Positions 23,058 through 31,624 of a stretch of 64,000 nucleotides of DNA are shown piece after piece. Under the pieces are notes generated by a model. That model made no database searches, had not been told where the DNA came from, and was given only the letters and a program-made list of their open reading frames with translations. How positions within the stretch are numbered: the stretch's first letter is position 1; each line of letters opens with the position of its first letter. This DNA comes from Phytomonospora sp040655735 (GTDB taxonomy: Bacteria; Actinomycetota; Actinomycetes; Mycobacteriales; Micromonosporaceae), in assembly GCF_040655735.1 (NCBI RefSeq), contig NZ_JBFAKK010000010.1:186001-250000 (forward strand), written 5' to 3'. The position numbers and the translations under genes were made by a program.

Positions 23058-25495
23058 CCTCTCCGTTCACCCTGATCACGATGGCCTGGCGAGGGTTGCG
23101 CTCGCGCTGGACGACCTTCGCCGCCACCTTCGTCGCGCTCGCCTTGGGCGTCGGGCTGGTCGCGGCCATGGGGCAGGTCCTGGCCGGTACTTTCAGCGCG
23201 CCCGACCGTGAGCCGGTGCGCTATGCCGAGGCGCCGGTGGTCGTCCGTTCGCTCGCCGAGTTGCGCGTCGAGGCCGAGCACGGGCCCCGGACCGAGCCGC
23301 TGCCCGGTGCGCATCCCTTGTCTCCGGCACTGCTCGACCGGCTCGCGGAGGCCGGGGAGGTCACCGTCGACCGGGTCTTCGAGGTCGGACTGCCCGACGG
23401 GCCCGCCACCGGCCGGCCATGGGCGGCGGCCCGCTTCTCCGGCACCGAACCGGTGTCGGGACGCGCCCCGGTGGGGGCCGGAGAGGTCACGCTCGCCACC
23501 GGCGCGGGGGAGGTGGGCGATGAGCTCACCGTCTACACGGGACTGGGCCCCGCCCGCTACCAGGTCGTGGGCCTGGCGCCGGTCGGCGAGGAGGCGACGG
23601 TGTACTTCAGCGACGCCGAGGCCGCGCGGCTCGACCCGGTGGTCCGCTTGGTGGTCGTGGACGCAGCCGAGGAGACCGTGCGCGGGATCGTCGGCTCGGA
23701 GGGCGAGGTCTTCGCCGGCGACGAGCGAAGCCTGCTCGACCCGGCGAACGCGCGCGACACCGAGGCCCTGGTGGCGGCGAACTCCCTGGTCGGCACGGCG
23801 GGAGGGATCGCGGCCTTCGTCTCGATCTTCGTGGTCGCCTCGACCTTCGCCTTCGCCGTGGGCCAGAGGAGGCGGGAGTTCGCGCTCCTGCGGGCGGCGG
23901 GGGCGACGCCCCGGCAGGTCCGCCGGACGGTCATGACGGAGGCGACCCTGCTCGGGCTGGCGGGCTCCGCCGCCGGTTGCGCGCTCGGGGACCTCGGTGG
24001 ACCGGAACTCGCCGCCTGGTTGCGGGAACTGGGAATGGCGCCGCCGTGGTTCGTGGTGGGGAGCTCCCCGGCGCCGGTCTACCTCGCCTTCGCGGTCGGT
24101 GTCCTGGTCTCCTGGTGCGGGGCCTGGGCGGCGTCGCGCCGGGCCGGCGGGATCGGACCGACCGAGACCCTGCGGGAGACGCACGTGCAGCCGAGTGGCC
24201 TGTCACCGCTTCGGTGGGTCTTCGGCCTGGCGGCCCTGGCGGGAGCGCTGGCGATGCTCGTCCAACCACTCCTCGAAGGACCGGCGAGTCTGCTCAAACG
24301 CAAGCAGTACACGCCCCTGGTCCTGCTGGTCCTCATCGCGCTCGCCGTGCTCGCACCGGTCCTGGTGCCCCCTGTCGCGCGGCTGGTGACCTGGCCCTTG
24401 AGCAGGCTGCGCGGTGCGACGGGCATGCTGGCCCGGGAGTCGGCCCTCGCGGCATCGGGCCGCACGGCGGCCACGGCCGCGCCGGTCCTGCTGACGGTCG
24501 GGCTGGCGGTCTGCCTGCTCGGAGCCGCGGCGACCGTCGACAACGCCCGGACCGAGGAGGAGGCCGCACGGGTCACCGCCGAGTACGTGATCGGACCCGG
24601 GCTCTCACCGCACCTGACAGAGGAGATGGCGACCGCCGCCGCCGGGGTCCCCGGCGCGGAGGTGACGGCGACGCGGGAGACCGTCCTGTTCGACCTGGAG
24701 GAGGACACCGCCCTGCTGCGCAGACAGGCGCGGGCGGTGGATCCGGCCGTGTTCGGCGCCTCCCTGACCCTCCCTGTGCTGGCCGGTGCGCCGGCTGAAC
24801 TCGACGACGACTCCATCGTCGTCGACACCGAGTGGGGCCGCGAACTCGGCGAGCGGGTCTCCATCTGGCGCGCCGACGGTAGCCCGGTGACCCTGCGGGT
24901 CGTCGCGGTACTGCGAGAAGGAGCGGGCGGCAACGGCGCCTACGTCACCGCCGCCAACGCGCCCGGCGCCGAACTCGGTGAACTGCTGGTCTCGACTGGC
25001 GAAGGGAGTGACAGCGCGGTCGTCGCCGCAGGACTCCGGGCGGCACTCGAACCACTCGGGGCGGAGAGCGTGAGCCGTGCGGAGTGGGCGTCGGCCGAGA
25101 GAGCCGAGGCCGGGGGCGCCACCCGCCTGGGCATGCGGGTGGTCCTCGGCATCGCCCTGACCTACACGGGTCTGTTCGTCGCGGGAACGCTCGTCATGGC
25201 AACGAGGGACCGGCGCCCGGAACGCCGGCTGCTGCGCATGGCCGGAGCGACCAGCCGGCAGCTGCTTCAGGTCCTGGCCCTGGAGACGGTGCTCGTGCTG
25301 GTCGTCGGAACGCTCCTGGCGGCCCTTGCCGGAGTGCTGGTCCTCGGTGGGATGTCGTTGGCGCTGCTGACCTTGACAGGGACGGGTGCGGTGGTCGTGC
25401 CGTGGGCGCTGACGGGCGCGGTCGTCGGGGCCTGCGGGCTGGTGGCGCTCGCATCGGCGGTGGGCGCGGCGCTGCCGGGACTCAGCCGACCATGA
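23051..25495 (+). CDS. ABC transporter permease, FtsX/MacB-like
   Basis: This 814-residue permease has two FtsX modules. An N-terminal helix (about 18-42) precedes a large extracytoplasmic domain. Helices follow at about 255-280, 305-325 and 340-365, then a second repeat with helices near 395-440, 475-500 and a C-terminal cluster (about 695-810). RREFALLRAAGATPRQVRR and PERRLLRMAGATSRQLLQ are the two coupling segments typical of FtsX-type permeases. With the overlapping ATPase gene it should form a complete exporter or mechanotransmission complex. It is convergent with the next gene, overlapping 14 bp. Confidence 0.9.
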   Translation: MLTSPFTLITMAWRGLRSRWTTFAATFVALALGVGLVAAMGQVLAGTFSAPDREPVRYAEAPVVVRSLAELRVEAEHGPRTEPLPGAHPLSPALLDRLAEAGEVTVDRVFEVGLPDGPATGRPWAAARFSGTEPVSGRAPVGAGEVTLATGAGEVGDELTVYTGLGPARYQVVGLAPVGEEATVYFSDAEAARLDPVVRLVVVDAAEETVRGIVGSEGEVFAGDERSLLDPANARDTEALVAANSLVGTAGGIAAFVSIFVVASTFAFAVGQRRREFALLRAAGATPRQVRRTVMTEATLLGLAGSAAGCALGDLGGPELAAWLRELGMAPPWFVVGSSPAPVYLAFAVGVLVSWCGAWAASRRAGGIGPTETLRETHVQPSGLSPLRWVFGLAALAGALAMLVQPLLEGPASLLKRKQYTPLVLLVLIALAVLAPVLVPPVARLVTWPLSRLRGATGMLARESALAASGRTAATAAPVLLTVGLAVCLLGAAATVDNARTEEEAARVTAEYVIGPGLSPHLTEEMATAAAGVPGAEVTATRETVLFDLEEDTALLRRQARAVDPAVFGASLTLPVLAGAPAELDDDSIVVDTEWGRELGERVSIWRADGSPVTLRVVAVLREGAGGNGAYVTAANAPGAELGELLVSTGEGSDSAVVAAGLRAALEPLGAESVSRAEWASAERAEAGGATRLGMRVVLGIALTYTGLFVAGTLVMATRDRRPERRLLRMAGATSRQLLQVLALETVLVLVVGTLLAALAGVLVLGGMSLALLTLTGTGAVVVPWALTGAVVGACGLVALASAVGAALPGLSRP

Positions 25496-26195
25496 GTTCC
25501 TGGCGGGTGATGCCTAGCAGGTCGGCGAAGGCGCCGTAGCCCTCCTCGGTGACGCGCATGCCGCGCGTATCACCGACGCGCACGACCCAGCCCCGATCGG
25601 TCACCGTCTCGCGCAGCCCGGAGGCCGCCGCGCCCGCCAGGTGTGGGCGGCGCTCGGTCCAGTCGATGCACTCCCGCAGGACCGGGCGTCGCTTGCCGCG
25701 CAGACTCCCGAGGTCGACCCCGAGTTCGGCGAACCACCGTTCGCCCGCACCGGTGACGAGCGGGTGCTCGTCGACCTCGACGAGCTTCTCGCGGACCAGG
25801 GCATCGGCGACCGCGACACCGAGCCGCCCGGCGAGGTGGTCGTAGCAGGTCCGGGCCGTGGCCAGGGCGCGCTGCCGGTTCGAACCCTTCAACGAGGTGA
25901 CCTTCGGCAAGGGGGCGTCCAGCCGGGAGGTGAGGTTCTCCAGCAGCTCGGCGACCTCCGGGTCGGTGATCCGAACATAGCGGTGGCGGCCCTGGCTGTA
26001 GTAGGTCACGAAGCGTGCTTCGGCCAGGCGGGTCAGATGGCCGCTGACGGTGGAGGGCGCGACCTCGGCGTGGCGGGCCAGCTCCCCGGCGGTCCACGCC
26101 CGGCCGTCGAGCAGGGCGAGCAGGATCGCCGCCCTGGTCTTGTCGGCCAGGACGGAGGCGAGCTCGGCGAGTGGCGCGGCCTGCGGGTCGGTCAT
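25482..26195 (-). CDS. ArsR-type winged-helix transcriptional regulator
   Basis: The 237-residue protein has an N-terminal ArsR-like winged helix (about 10-85): LADKTRAAILLALLDGRAWTAGELARHAEVAPSTVSGHLTRL, with YYSQGRHRYVRI as the wing. A C-terminal domain of about 140 residues of unassigned function follows. No metal-binding CVC motif is present, so a metalloregulator is unlikely. I chose ATG at 26195; an in-frame upstream start at 26255 would add 20 unconserved residues. The target is not evident; the convergent ABC genes are not an obvious one. Confidence 0.8.
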   Translation of the reverse strand: MTDPQAAPLAELASVLADKTRAAILLALLDGRAWTAGELARHAEVAPSTVSGHLTRLAEARFVTYYSQGRHRYVRITDPEVAELLENLTSRLDAPLPKVTSLKGSNRQRALATARTCYDHLAGRLGVAVADALVREKLVEVDEHPLVTGAGERWFAELGVDLGSLRGKRRPVLRECIDWTERRPHLAGAAASGLRETVTDRGWVVRVGDTRGMRVTEEGYGAFADLLGITRQELMVG

Positions 26196-26296
26196 TGATC
26201 CAGTCTGCGTCCCCGACCTTGCGGCCGGCGCCGAAGGGTGGCCGCGATCGGCCATAAGCGCTTGTCCGGTGCCCGTCGCGCGGTGAGGATGTCGGC

Positions 26297-27007
26297 ATGG
26301 ACTTCCGACGCGACCCCTACGGCGACGCCCGCGACTTCGTCGCCGCTCACTTCCCGCAGGCGCTGTGGGCGTTGCTGGCGGGAAGTGTGACGACGTCGGC
26401 GCGCACGGCCGGTTCGGACCTCGACATCGTGGTGCGGCTGCCCGACGGCGACCCGGTCGCCGGCCGCTCGTCGCACGGCTGGCGGGGCTGGCCGGTCGAG
26501 GCCTTCGCCAACGACCTGCGCGGCCACCGCTACTTCCTGGACCTGGAGGCGGACTCGCGGAAGCCGACCCTGCACCGCATGATCGCGACGGGAACGCCGC
26601 TGGGCGAAGTCGGAGAGGAGCTGGCCGCGCTGCGCGGGGAGTGCGCGAAGGCTCTCGCCGCAGGGCCCGGTCCGCTGCCCGCCGAGAGCCGCGACTGGAG
26701 CCGCTACGGCCTCAGCGACATCCTCGACGACTACGTCCACAGCGTCGACGCGGGGGAGACGGTGGTGATCGGCGTGCAGTTGTGGCTGGCGGCCGGACGC
26801 TCGGCGCTGGAGTTCGGCGGCACCTGGACCGGTAACGGGAAGTGGCTGCTGCGGGAGTTGCGCGCACTCGACGCCGACCTCGCCGAACGGTGGCTGGCCG
26901 CGCGCGACGACCGCGAGCGGCTCGTCGGCTTCGCACGCGAGGTGCTCGACAGCGCCGGAGGCCCGCTCTTCGAGGGCTACCGCAGGGGCGCGCCGAAACT
27001 CGACTGA
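26297..27007 (+). CDS. Nucleotidyltransferase-fold protein
   Basis: The 236-residue protein has a Pol-beta-type nucleotidyltransferase motif: LAGSVTTSARTAGSDLDIVV (residues 29-48), matching the hG[S]-x(n)-GSDxDhhV pattern. A helical C-terminal half carries SDILDDYVHS and GNGKWLLRELRAL. It could be a small-molecule (for example aminoglycoside-like) adenylyltransferase or a protein-modifying enzyme; I cannot specify. It stands alone, divergent from the ArsR-type regulator. Confidence 0.7.
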   Translation: MDFRRDPYGDARDFVAAHFPQALWALLAGSVTTSARTAGSDLDIVVRLPDGDPVAGRSSHGWRGWPVEAFANDLRGHRYFLDLEADSRKPTLHRMIATGTPLGEVGEELAALRGECAKALAAGPGPLPAESRDWSRYGLSDILDDYVHSVDAGETVVIGVQLWLAAGRSALEFGGTWTGNGKWLLRELRALDADLAERWLAARDDRERLVGFAREVLDSAGGPLFEGYRRGAPKLD

Positions 27008-27056
27008 CCGGTGAGGGTCCCGGAAGGCCTGAAAGCCCCGTCAGCCGTACCCCCGC

Positions 27057-28319
27057 CTAGGCGGCCTTCGCGCCCTGCGCCGCCTTCGCGGCGAGTTCGT
27101 CCTCCAGGAACAGCGGCCGGGCGATGCGCAGGCCCACGACCAGCGCGATCGCCGCCGCGGCGAGCAGCATCACGAAGGGCGCGGCCCATCCGCCGGTCGC
27201 CTGGTAGAGCACGCCGACCAGCAGCGGACCGGAACCGGCGATCAGGTACCCGCCGGACTGCGCGAAGGCCGAGATCGACGCCGTTCCCTGCGGGGTGCGT
27301 GTGCGCAGGCCGAAGAGGGTCAGGATCAGCGGGAAGGTGCCCATCGCCACGCCGGTGACGACGAGCGCGAGCCACTGCACGCCGCCGCGCCCGAGCCACA
27401 TGCCCGGCAGGCCGACGAGGTAGAGCCCGACGAGGATCACCAGCAGCACCCGCTGGTCGCGCATGCGCGCCGCCATCGAGGGCACGATCAGCGAGACGGG
27501 GATGCTGATGGCGGTGAACACGGCCTGCATGACGCCCGCCTGGCTTGCCGTGTGGCCGGAGTCGCGCATGATCTGCGCGAGCCAGCCGAACATGACGTAG
27601 GCGATCAGCGACTGCATGGCGAAGAAGGCGACCATCATCCAGGCGAGCTTGCTGCGCCAGACCTTCCGAACCGGGGCGGCGGCCTCGGCCTGCTCGGCGG
27701 CCTCGGTGGAGGGGCTGCGCCACAGCACCCACGGCACGACGGCCAGCAGCGCCGGGATTACCCATACCCCGAGCGCGAGGTGCCAGTTCCCGTCGAAGGC
27801 CTGCTCCAGCGGGACGGTCAGGGCCGCGGTCACCATGGTGCCCACGGCGAGCGCGGTCGAGTACGCGGTGGTCATGGGCCCGACCCGGTCGGGGAAGTGT
27901 CGCTTGACCACGGCGGGGATGGCGACGTTGCCGACGGCGCCGCCCGCAAGGGCGAGGGCGCTGGCGGCGAGGAAGACCGAGGTGGAGTCGACCAGGGAGC
28001 GCACGACGAGGCCGAGGCTCATGGTCAGCAGGGCCGCGGTGAGGAGTTTTCGTTCACCGAAACGGCGGGCGAGCGCGGGGGTCACACCGCCGAGGAGGGC
28101 GAAGCACAGCACCGGCAAGGTCGTGAGGACCCCGGCGATGGTGGCCGACATGCCCAGGCCTTCGCGGATCTCCTCAAGGAGGGGACCGACGCTGGTCACG
28201 GCCGTGCGCAGGTTCGCGGCGGTCAGGAGGATGCCGGCGACGAGGACCCAGGAGGTGGAGATCGCGCGTTCGGCGCGCCCGCCGGGGGCGGGTGCGTCCT
28301 TCGTCAGCAGCACGCTCAT
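27057..28319 (-). CDS. MFS transporter, CynX/NimT type
   Basis: The 420-residue transporter has about 12 transmembrane helices. The N-terminal TAANLRTAVTSVGPLLEEI motif and ALARRFGERK loop are typical of CynX/NimT (cyanate/2-nitroimidazole) family members. Actinobacterial members are many and rarely characterised. The ATG at 28319 is divergent from a FadR-type regulator gene with a palindrome between them, so that regulator probably controls this transporter. Convergent with the nucleotidyltransferase gene. Confidence 0.88.
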   Translation of the reverse strand: MSVLLTKDAPAPGGRAERAISTSWVLVAGILLTAANLRTAVTSVGPLLEEIREGLGMSATIAGVLTTLPVLCFALLGGVTPALARRFGERKLLTAALLTMSLGLVVRSLVDSTSVFLAASALALAGGAVGNVAIPAVVKRHFPDRVGPMTTAYSTALAVGTMVTAALTVPLEQAFDGNWHLALGVWVIPALLAVVPWVLWRSPSTEAAEQAEAAAPVRKVWRSKLAWMMVAFFAMQSLIAYVMFGWLAQIMRDSGHTASQAGVMQAVFTAISIPVSLIVPSMAARMRDQRVLLVILVGLYLVGLPGMWLGRGGVQWLALVVTGVAMGTFPLILTLFGLRTRTPQGTASISAFAQSGGYLIAGSGPLLVGVLYQATGGWAAPFVMLLAAAAIALVVGLRIARPLFLEDELAAKAAQGAKAA

Positions 28320-28358
28320 CCGGGGCTGGTCCTCTCGGTGACGGTACGATTAACAGGG

Positions 28359-28377
28359 TCATCGAATGATGGGATGA
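28359..28377. promoter_or_regulatory. palindrome in divergent promoter region, candidate FCD-regulator operator
   Basis: TCATC and GATGA arms flank the site, with an inner CATC-GAAT-GATG dyad at 28360-28371. It lies 40 bp before the MFS start and about 100 bp before the regulator start. Position and symmetry fit a GntR-family operator; this is inference. Confidence 0.4.
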
Positions 28378-28477
28378 ATTTCCGTCTGCCAACATTAACC
28401 CGTGGACACCGTGCGCGCTTCCTTGGAAGCCCGGGCTGTGAGCTACGACAACCAGCGCCCCGAAGGAGAGACGCGCC

Positions 28478-29140
28478 ATGGCCTTGCAAACCGCCCGGCG
28501 GTCGGCACTCGTCGACCAGGTCATCGGCCAGCTCCGGGCCCAGATCGCCGCCGGGGAATGGGCCCTCGGCGAGCGCATCCCCACCGAACCCGAACTCGTC
28601 GCCATGCTCGGCGTCGGCCGCAACACCGTCCGCGAAGGCGTACGGGCGCTCGCCCACGCGGGGCTACTGGAGATCCGGCAGGGCTCGGGGACCTTCGTGC
28701 GCGGCGCCAGCGAACTCGCCGGCGCCGTCCGCCGCAGGGTCGCCGACTGCCACAGCCGCGAGGCCCTGGAAGTCCGGCGCGCCCTGGAGATGGAGGCCGT
28801 GCGGCTGGCCGCGGTGCGCCGCACCGACGCCGACCTCGACGCCATCCGCCAGGCCCTCGCCCGCCGTGAGGAGGCCTGGGCCGTCGGCGACGTCGAGACC
28901 TGGGTCGACGCCGACGTGCGCCTGCACCAGTCGATCGTCGAGGCCGCCCACAACTCTTTGCTCCGCGACCTCTACTTCGACCTCGGCGACGCCATCCGCC
29001 ACGCCATGCAGGCGGACTTCGGCCAGCACCTCACCGAAGAGGCCTACATCGACCATTCGCGCCTGGTCGCCGCCATCGCCGACGGTGACCCCGCCGCGGC
29101 CGTCCGCGAAGCCCTCGAATACCTGGAGGACCAGGTCTAG
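28478..29140 (+). CDS. GntR-family transcriptional regulator, FadR subfamily (FCD domain)
   Basis: This 220-residue regulator has an N-terminal GntR winged helix (about 10-72) with the diagnostic GERIPTEPELVAMLGVGRNTVREGVRAL and a wing GSGTFVRG. The all-helical FCD ligand-binding domain (about 85-215) carries the family's metal/ligand residues as D-x-x-x-H near LHQSIVEAAHN. A strong Shine-Dalgarno (GAAGGAGAG) precedes the ATG. It is divergent from the MFS transporter and likely represses it, with the transporter's substrate as candidate inducer. Confidence 0.87.
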   Translation: MALQTARRSALVDQVIGQLRAQIAAGEWALGERIPTEPELVAMLGVGRNTVREGVRALAHAGLLEIRQGSGTFVRGASELAGAVRRRVADCHSREALEVRRALEMEAVRLAAVRRTDADLDAIRQALARREEAWAVGDVETWVDADVRLHQSIVEAAHNSLLRDLYFDLGDAIRHAMQADFGQHLTEEAYIDHSRLVAAIADGDPAAAVREALEYLEDQV

Positions 29141-29212
29141 GGCGCGCTCGGTCTATCAAGGACGACGCGAGCCGGGCCGACTCTCGGGGTTCGAACCCGG
29201 CCCCACGGCAAA

Positions 29213-29240
29213 GGCCGCCCGTACTCGAGTACCGGCGGCC
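29213..29240. terminator. bidirectional hairpin terminator
   Basis: GGCCGCC and GGCGGCC arms surround a self-complementary GTACTCGAGTAC core, giving a near-perfect 28-bp palindrome. On the minus strand it is followed by TTT, 16 bp beyond the stop of the cysteine-rich peptide gene. It can also end the FCD-regulator transcript from the other side. Confidence 0.75.
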
Positions 29241-29256
29241 CTGAGGCGATTCGGGC

Positions 29257-29457
29257 TCAGCAGTTGCATCCGCTCTGGCACTGCCGGACACCGTTGCAGA
29301 CCCGGCATTCGCGGCAGCCGGTGGAACCGCCGGGACACGAGCAGCCGACGCAGTACCAAGAGCCGCAGGCGGTGGGGCCGGCGGATGCGGCCTGCGCACG
29401 CCCACGCGTCAGCAGTTTGTCGAGCAGCCGGTCCGACACGCGCTGGAATATTGCCAC
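29257..29457 (-). CDS. Small cysteine-rich peptide, RiPP-precursor-like
   Basis: This 66-residue peptide starts at a GTG preceded, 8 bp away, by a near-perfect Shine-Dalgarno AAAGGAG, and a terminator follows its stop. Residues 1-27 form a charged amphipathic segment without cysteines (IFQRVSDRLLDKLLTRGRAQA). Residues 28-66 contain ten cysteines in a Gly/Ser-rich tail with CVGCSC, CRECRVC and a final CNC. No signal-peptide-like hydrophobic stretch exists. The leader/core layout resembles precursors of modified peptides, but no maturation enzyme is nearby. A metal-binding or disulfide-rich peptide is equally possible. Unrecognised family; the gene structure is solid, function unknown. Confidence 0.7.
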   Translation of the reverse strand: MAIFQRVSDRLLDKLLTRGRAQAASAGPTACGSWYCVGCSCPGGSTGCRECRVCNGVRQCQSGCNC

Positions 29458-29783
29458 AGGGGTTCTCCTTTGAGAGGTTTCCCGGGGATGGGTCGGGGCA
29501 TGGATCCGGTCGAAGCGATCCCGAGGACCGTGCGGAGACACCAGAGCCCCCCGCCACAGCTCTGGTGAGTCGCACGGCGCCAAGGTCACCGAAGCCAGTC
29601 AAACAGTGATCCGGTGCGTGATCGAGGCGGTCCACCGGCGGGTGACCGGCAGGATCGTCACGGCTTCGACGGGCGGCGTCGACTCGGCGTGAGTCCGCTC
29701 GCGGCATGCTCATGTGCCTTGACCTTGTGGAGTCGACCGCGACGAGCCTGCCGAGAGCGCCCGTGCTCACCGGCCCGCGCGCC
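29458..29783. other. intergenic region upstream of the cysteine-rich peptide gene
   Basis: This 326 bp separates the kinase stop from the peptide start. Apart from the Shine-Dalgarno and the stem-loop at 29540-29566, no gene is supported. A TTGACT on the minus strand (29602-29597) could be a -35, but no convincing -10 follows. Confidence 0.5.
29540..29566. promoter_or_regulatory. perfect 8-bp stem-loop in the leader of the cysteine-rich peptide gene
   Basis: ACCAGAGC and GCTCTGGT are perfectly complementary around an 11-base loop, about 83 bp upstream of the peptide start. It could be an operator, an mRNA leader hairpin, or a weak terminator for the kinase gene. Confidence 0.5.
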
Positions 29784-31040
29784 CTAGCGGTCCTCGGCGA
29801 CCGCCACGTACACCGGTAGTTCGGCCTCCACGAGGAAGCCCCCGCCGGTGACCGGCCCGGCGCGCAGGGTCCCGCCGACCAGCTCGGCTCGCTGCCGCAG
29901 GCCCAGCAGCCCGCTGCCCGAACCGCTGCCGGCGAGCTCTCCCGGCAGGCGTGATGCGGCCTTGTTGCGCACCGAGACCCGCACCTGTTCGGCCTCGTAG
30001 CGCACCGACACCGTCGCCGCCGCACCCGGCGCGTGCTTGCGCACGTTCGTCAGCGCCTCCCGCACGATCCGGTGCACCGTCCGGCCGATCACCGCCGAGG
30101 TCGCGGGCCGCTCGCCCTCCTCGACCAGCCGCACCGGGAAGCCGACCGCGGCCGCCTCCTCGGCCAGCTCGCCGAGTTCGTCGAGACCGGGCGGCGCCTG
30201 CCCTTCGCGCAGCGGTTCGCCGCGCAGGACGCCGACGAGTTCGCGCATCTCCCCGAGGGCCTGCCGGCCCGCCTCGCCGAGCGTCTCGGCGGCCTCGCGG
30301 GTGCGCTCGTCGGCGGAGCCGCGCCGCAGCGCCTCGGCGTGCAGGATCATCAGCACGACGCGGTGGCCGACAACGTCGTGGACCTCGCCCGCCAGCCGCG
30401 TGCGCTCCTCGGCGAGGGCCGCCTCGGCCAGCAGGTGCTGCTCGCGCTCAGCCTGTTCGGCGCGTTCGGCGAGGGAGTCGATGAGGCGGCGCTGGACACT
30501 GCGGCGCAGGCCGATGGTGGCCGGCAGGACGGTGAACAGCAGGGCCGCGGTGATCAGGGAGACGTTGGTGTCCCAGGGCCGGGCGAGCACGACGAGCATG
30601 CTCGCGACCACCAGCCAGGATGCGACGCGGTGGTCGGAGAACATCATCACCGCGTAGGCCGCGATGGGAGTGGCCAGCGAGAGCCACACGTCCTCGGGCC
30701 TGCCCGTCGCGTCGAGCAGCCAGCCGGGAACGGTGTACATCGACAGGCACAGGGCGGCGGTGAACACCGCGACGACCACACCGACGGCGATCGGGTGGGC
30801 CCGGCGCCACAGCAGCGCGGTCACGACGGCGAGGTGGAGCAGCAGGCAGCTCCAGAAACCGAGGCTCGACGTGTCGGGCACATCGGGCGACATCAGGGTG
30901 AAGAAGACGACCAGCGCCCACAGCACCCCGACGAAGATGAGGTCGAAGGTCCGCTCGCGTCGGGTGTTCCACAGGTGGCGCACGCTGCGCACGCTACCCA
31001 AGCGGCGCCAGAGCCGCACGTCACACCCGTCGGCGGTCAC
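29784..31040 (-). CDS. Orphan sensor histidine kinase (HisKA_3 type)
   Basis: The 418-residue kinase has an N-terminal sensor with about five transmembrane helices (residues 25-180). The HisKA_3 box RTRLAGEVHDVVGHRVVLM carries the phosphoacceptor His near 222. A GHKL ATPase follows, with EALTNVRKHAPGA and GSGLLGLRQRAELVGG near 340-390. GTG at 31040 overlaps the GNAT stop (GTGA); GTGs at 30992 and 30983, the latter 5 bp after a TAGCGT box, are alternatives. No response regulator is adjacent on either side, which is unusual for this class; the small cysteine-rich gene follows instead. Confidence 0.82.
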   Translation of the reverse strand: MTADGCDVRLWRRLGSVRSVRHLWNTRRERTFDLIFVGVLWALVVFFTLMSPDVPDTSSLGFWSCLLLHLAVVTALLWRRAHPIAVGVVVAVFTAALCLSMYTVPGWLLDATGRPEDVWLSLATPIAAYAVMMFSDHRVASWLVVASMLVVLARPWDTNVSLITAALLFTVLPATIGLRRSVQRRLIDSLAERAEQAEREQHLLAEAALAEERTRLAGEVHDVVGHRVVLMILHAEALRRGSADERTREAAETLGEAGRQALGEMRELVGVLRGEPLREGQAPPGLDELGELAEEAAAVGFPVRLVEEGERPATSAVIGRTVHRIVREALTNVRKHAPGAAATVSVRYEAEQVRVSVRNKAASRLPGELAGSGSGSGLLGLRQRAELVGGTLRAGPVTGGGFLVEAELPVYVAVAEDR

Positions 31041-31525
31041 AGCGACCGGCGCATCGCGATCCGCGGCGCCACGAAGATCCCGGCGGCCTCCTCGGCGGCC
31101 CACTGCTCGCGCATCTGCGGCCCCCATTCCTCGCGAGGCCACTCCCGCCAGCCCCGGGAGGCGTAGAAGGGTCCGTTGAAGGCGACGTCACGAAAAGTCG
31201 TCAGTGTGACCGCCGCCGACCCCTTCTCCCGCGCGTAGTCGCACACCCCCTCAAGCAGCGCCGACCCCACACCCCGGCGCCCGAAGGCGGGGTCGACGGC
31301 CAGCTCCTCCAGGTGCACGCCGCCGTCGACAAGGGTCAGGGCGGCGAACCCGACCGGGGGAGTACCGGCGGCCAGCACCGCCGACGCGTGCCGCAGGGTC
31401 GCCTCCGGGTCGTCGTCGGGCAGGTGGATTCCGGCGCTCGCGAACAGCTCCTGCGCGGCCGCGCTCACCCGGCCGAGTTCGGCGAAGAGTTCGGTCCCGG
31501 CGGTGTACACGTTCGTGTGGGTCAT
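31037..31525 (-). CDS. GNAT-family N-acetyltransferase
   Basis: This 162-residue single-domain GNAT has beta-strand LEELAVDPAFGRRGVGSALL (acetyl-CoA loop near 83-95) and the C-terminal FYASRGWREW segment (near 125-134), both typical. It overlaps the orphan kinase (GTGA), suggesting a shared transcript. I took ATG at 31525, since upstream codons in this frame run antisense through efp. Substrate unknown. Confidence 0.82.
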   Translation of the reverse strand: MTHTNVYTAGTELFAELGRVSAAAQELFASAGIHLPDDDPEATLRHASAVLAAGTPPVGFAALTLVDGGVHLEELAVDPAFGRRGVGSALLEGVCDYAREKGSAAVTLTTFRDVAFNGPFYASRGWREWPREEWGPQMREQWAAEEAAGIFVAPRIAMRRSL

Positions 31526-31624
31526 CCGACGATGATGACAACGCCAGCGCGTGGGGCCCTCGGGCAGGTCGGTACACTTGCCTGTCGGTCCGTAGCTTCT
31601 CAACTGAAAGAGACACCCGCGAGC

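Noticed and set aside
29170..29215. GGGGTTCGAACCCGG, looking like the T-arm of a tRNA
   Set aside because: The T-stem does not pair properly beyond two base pairs, and no acceptor, D- or anticodon arms can be assembled around it.
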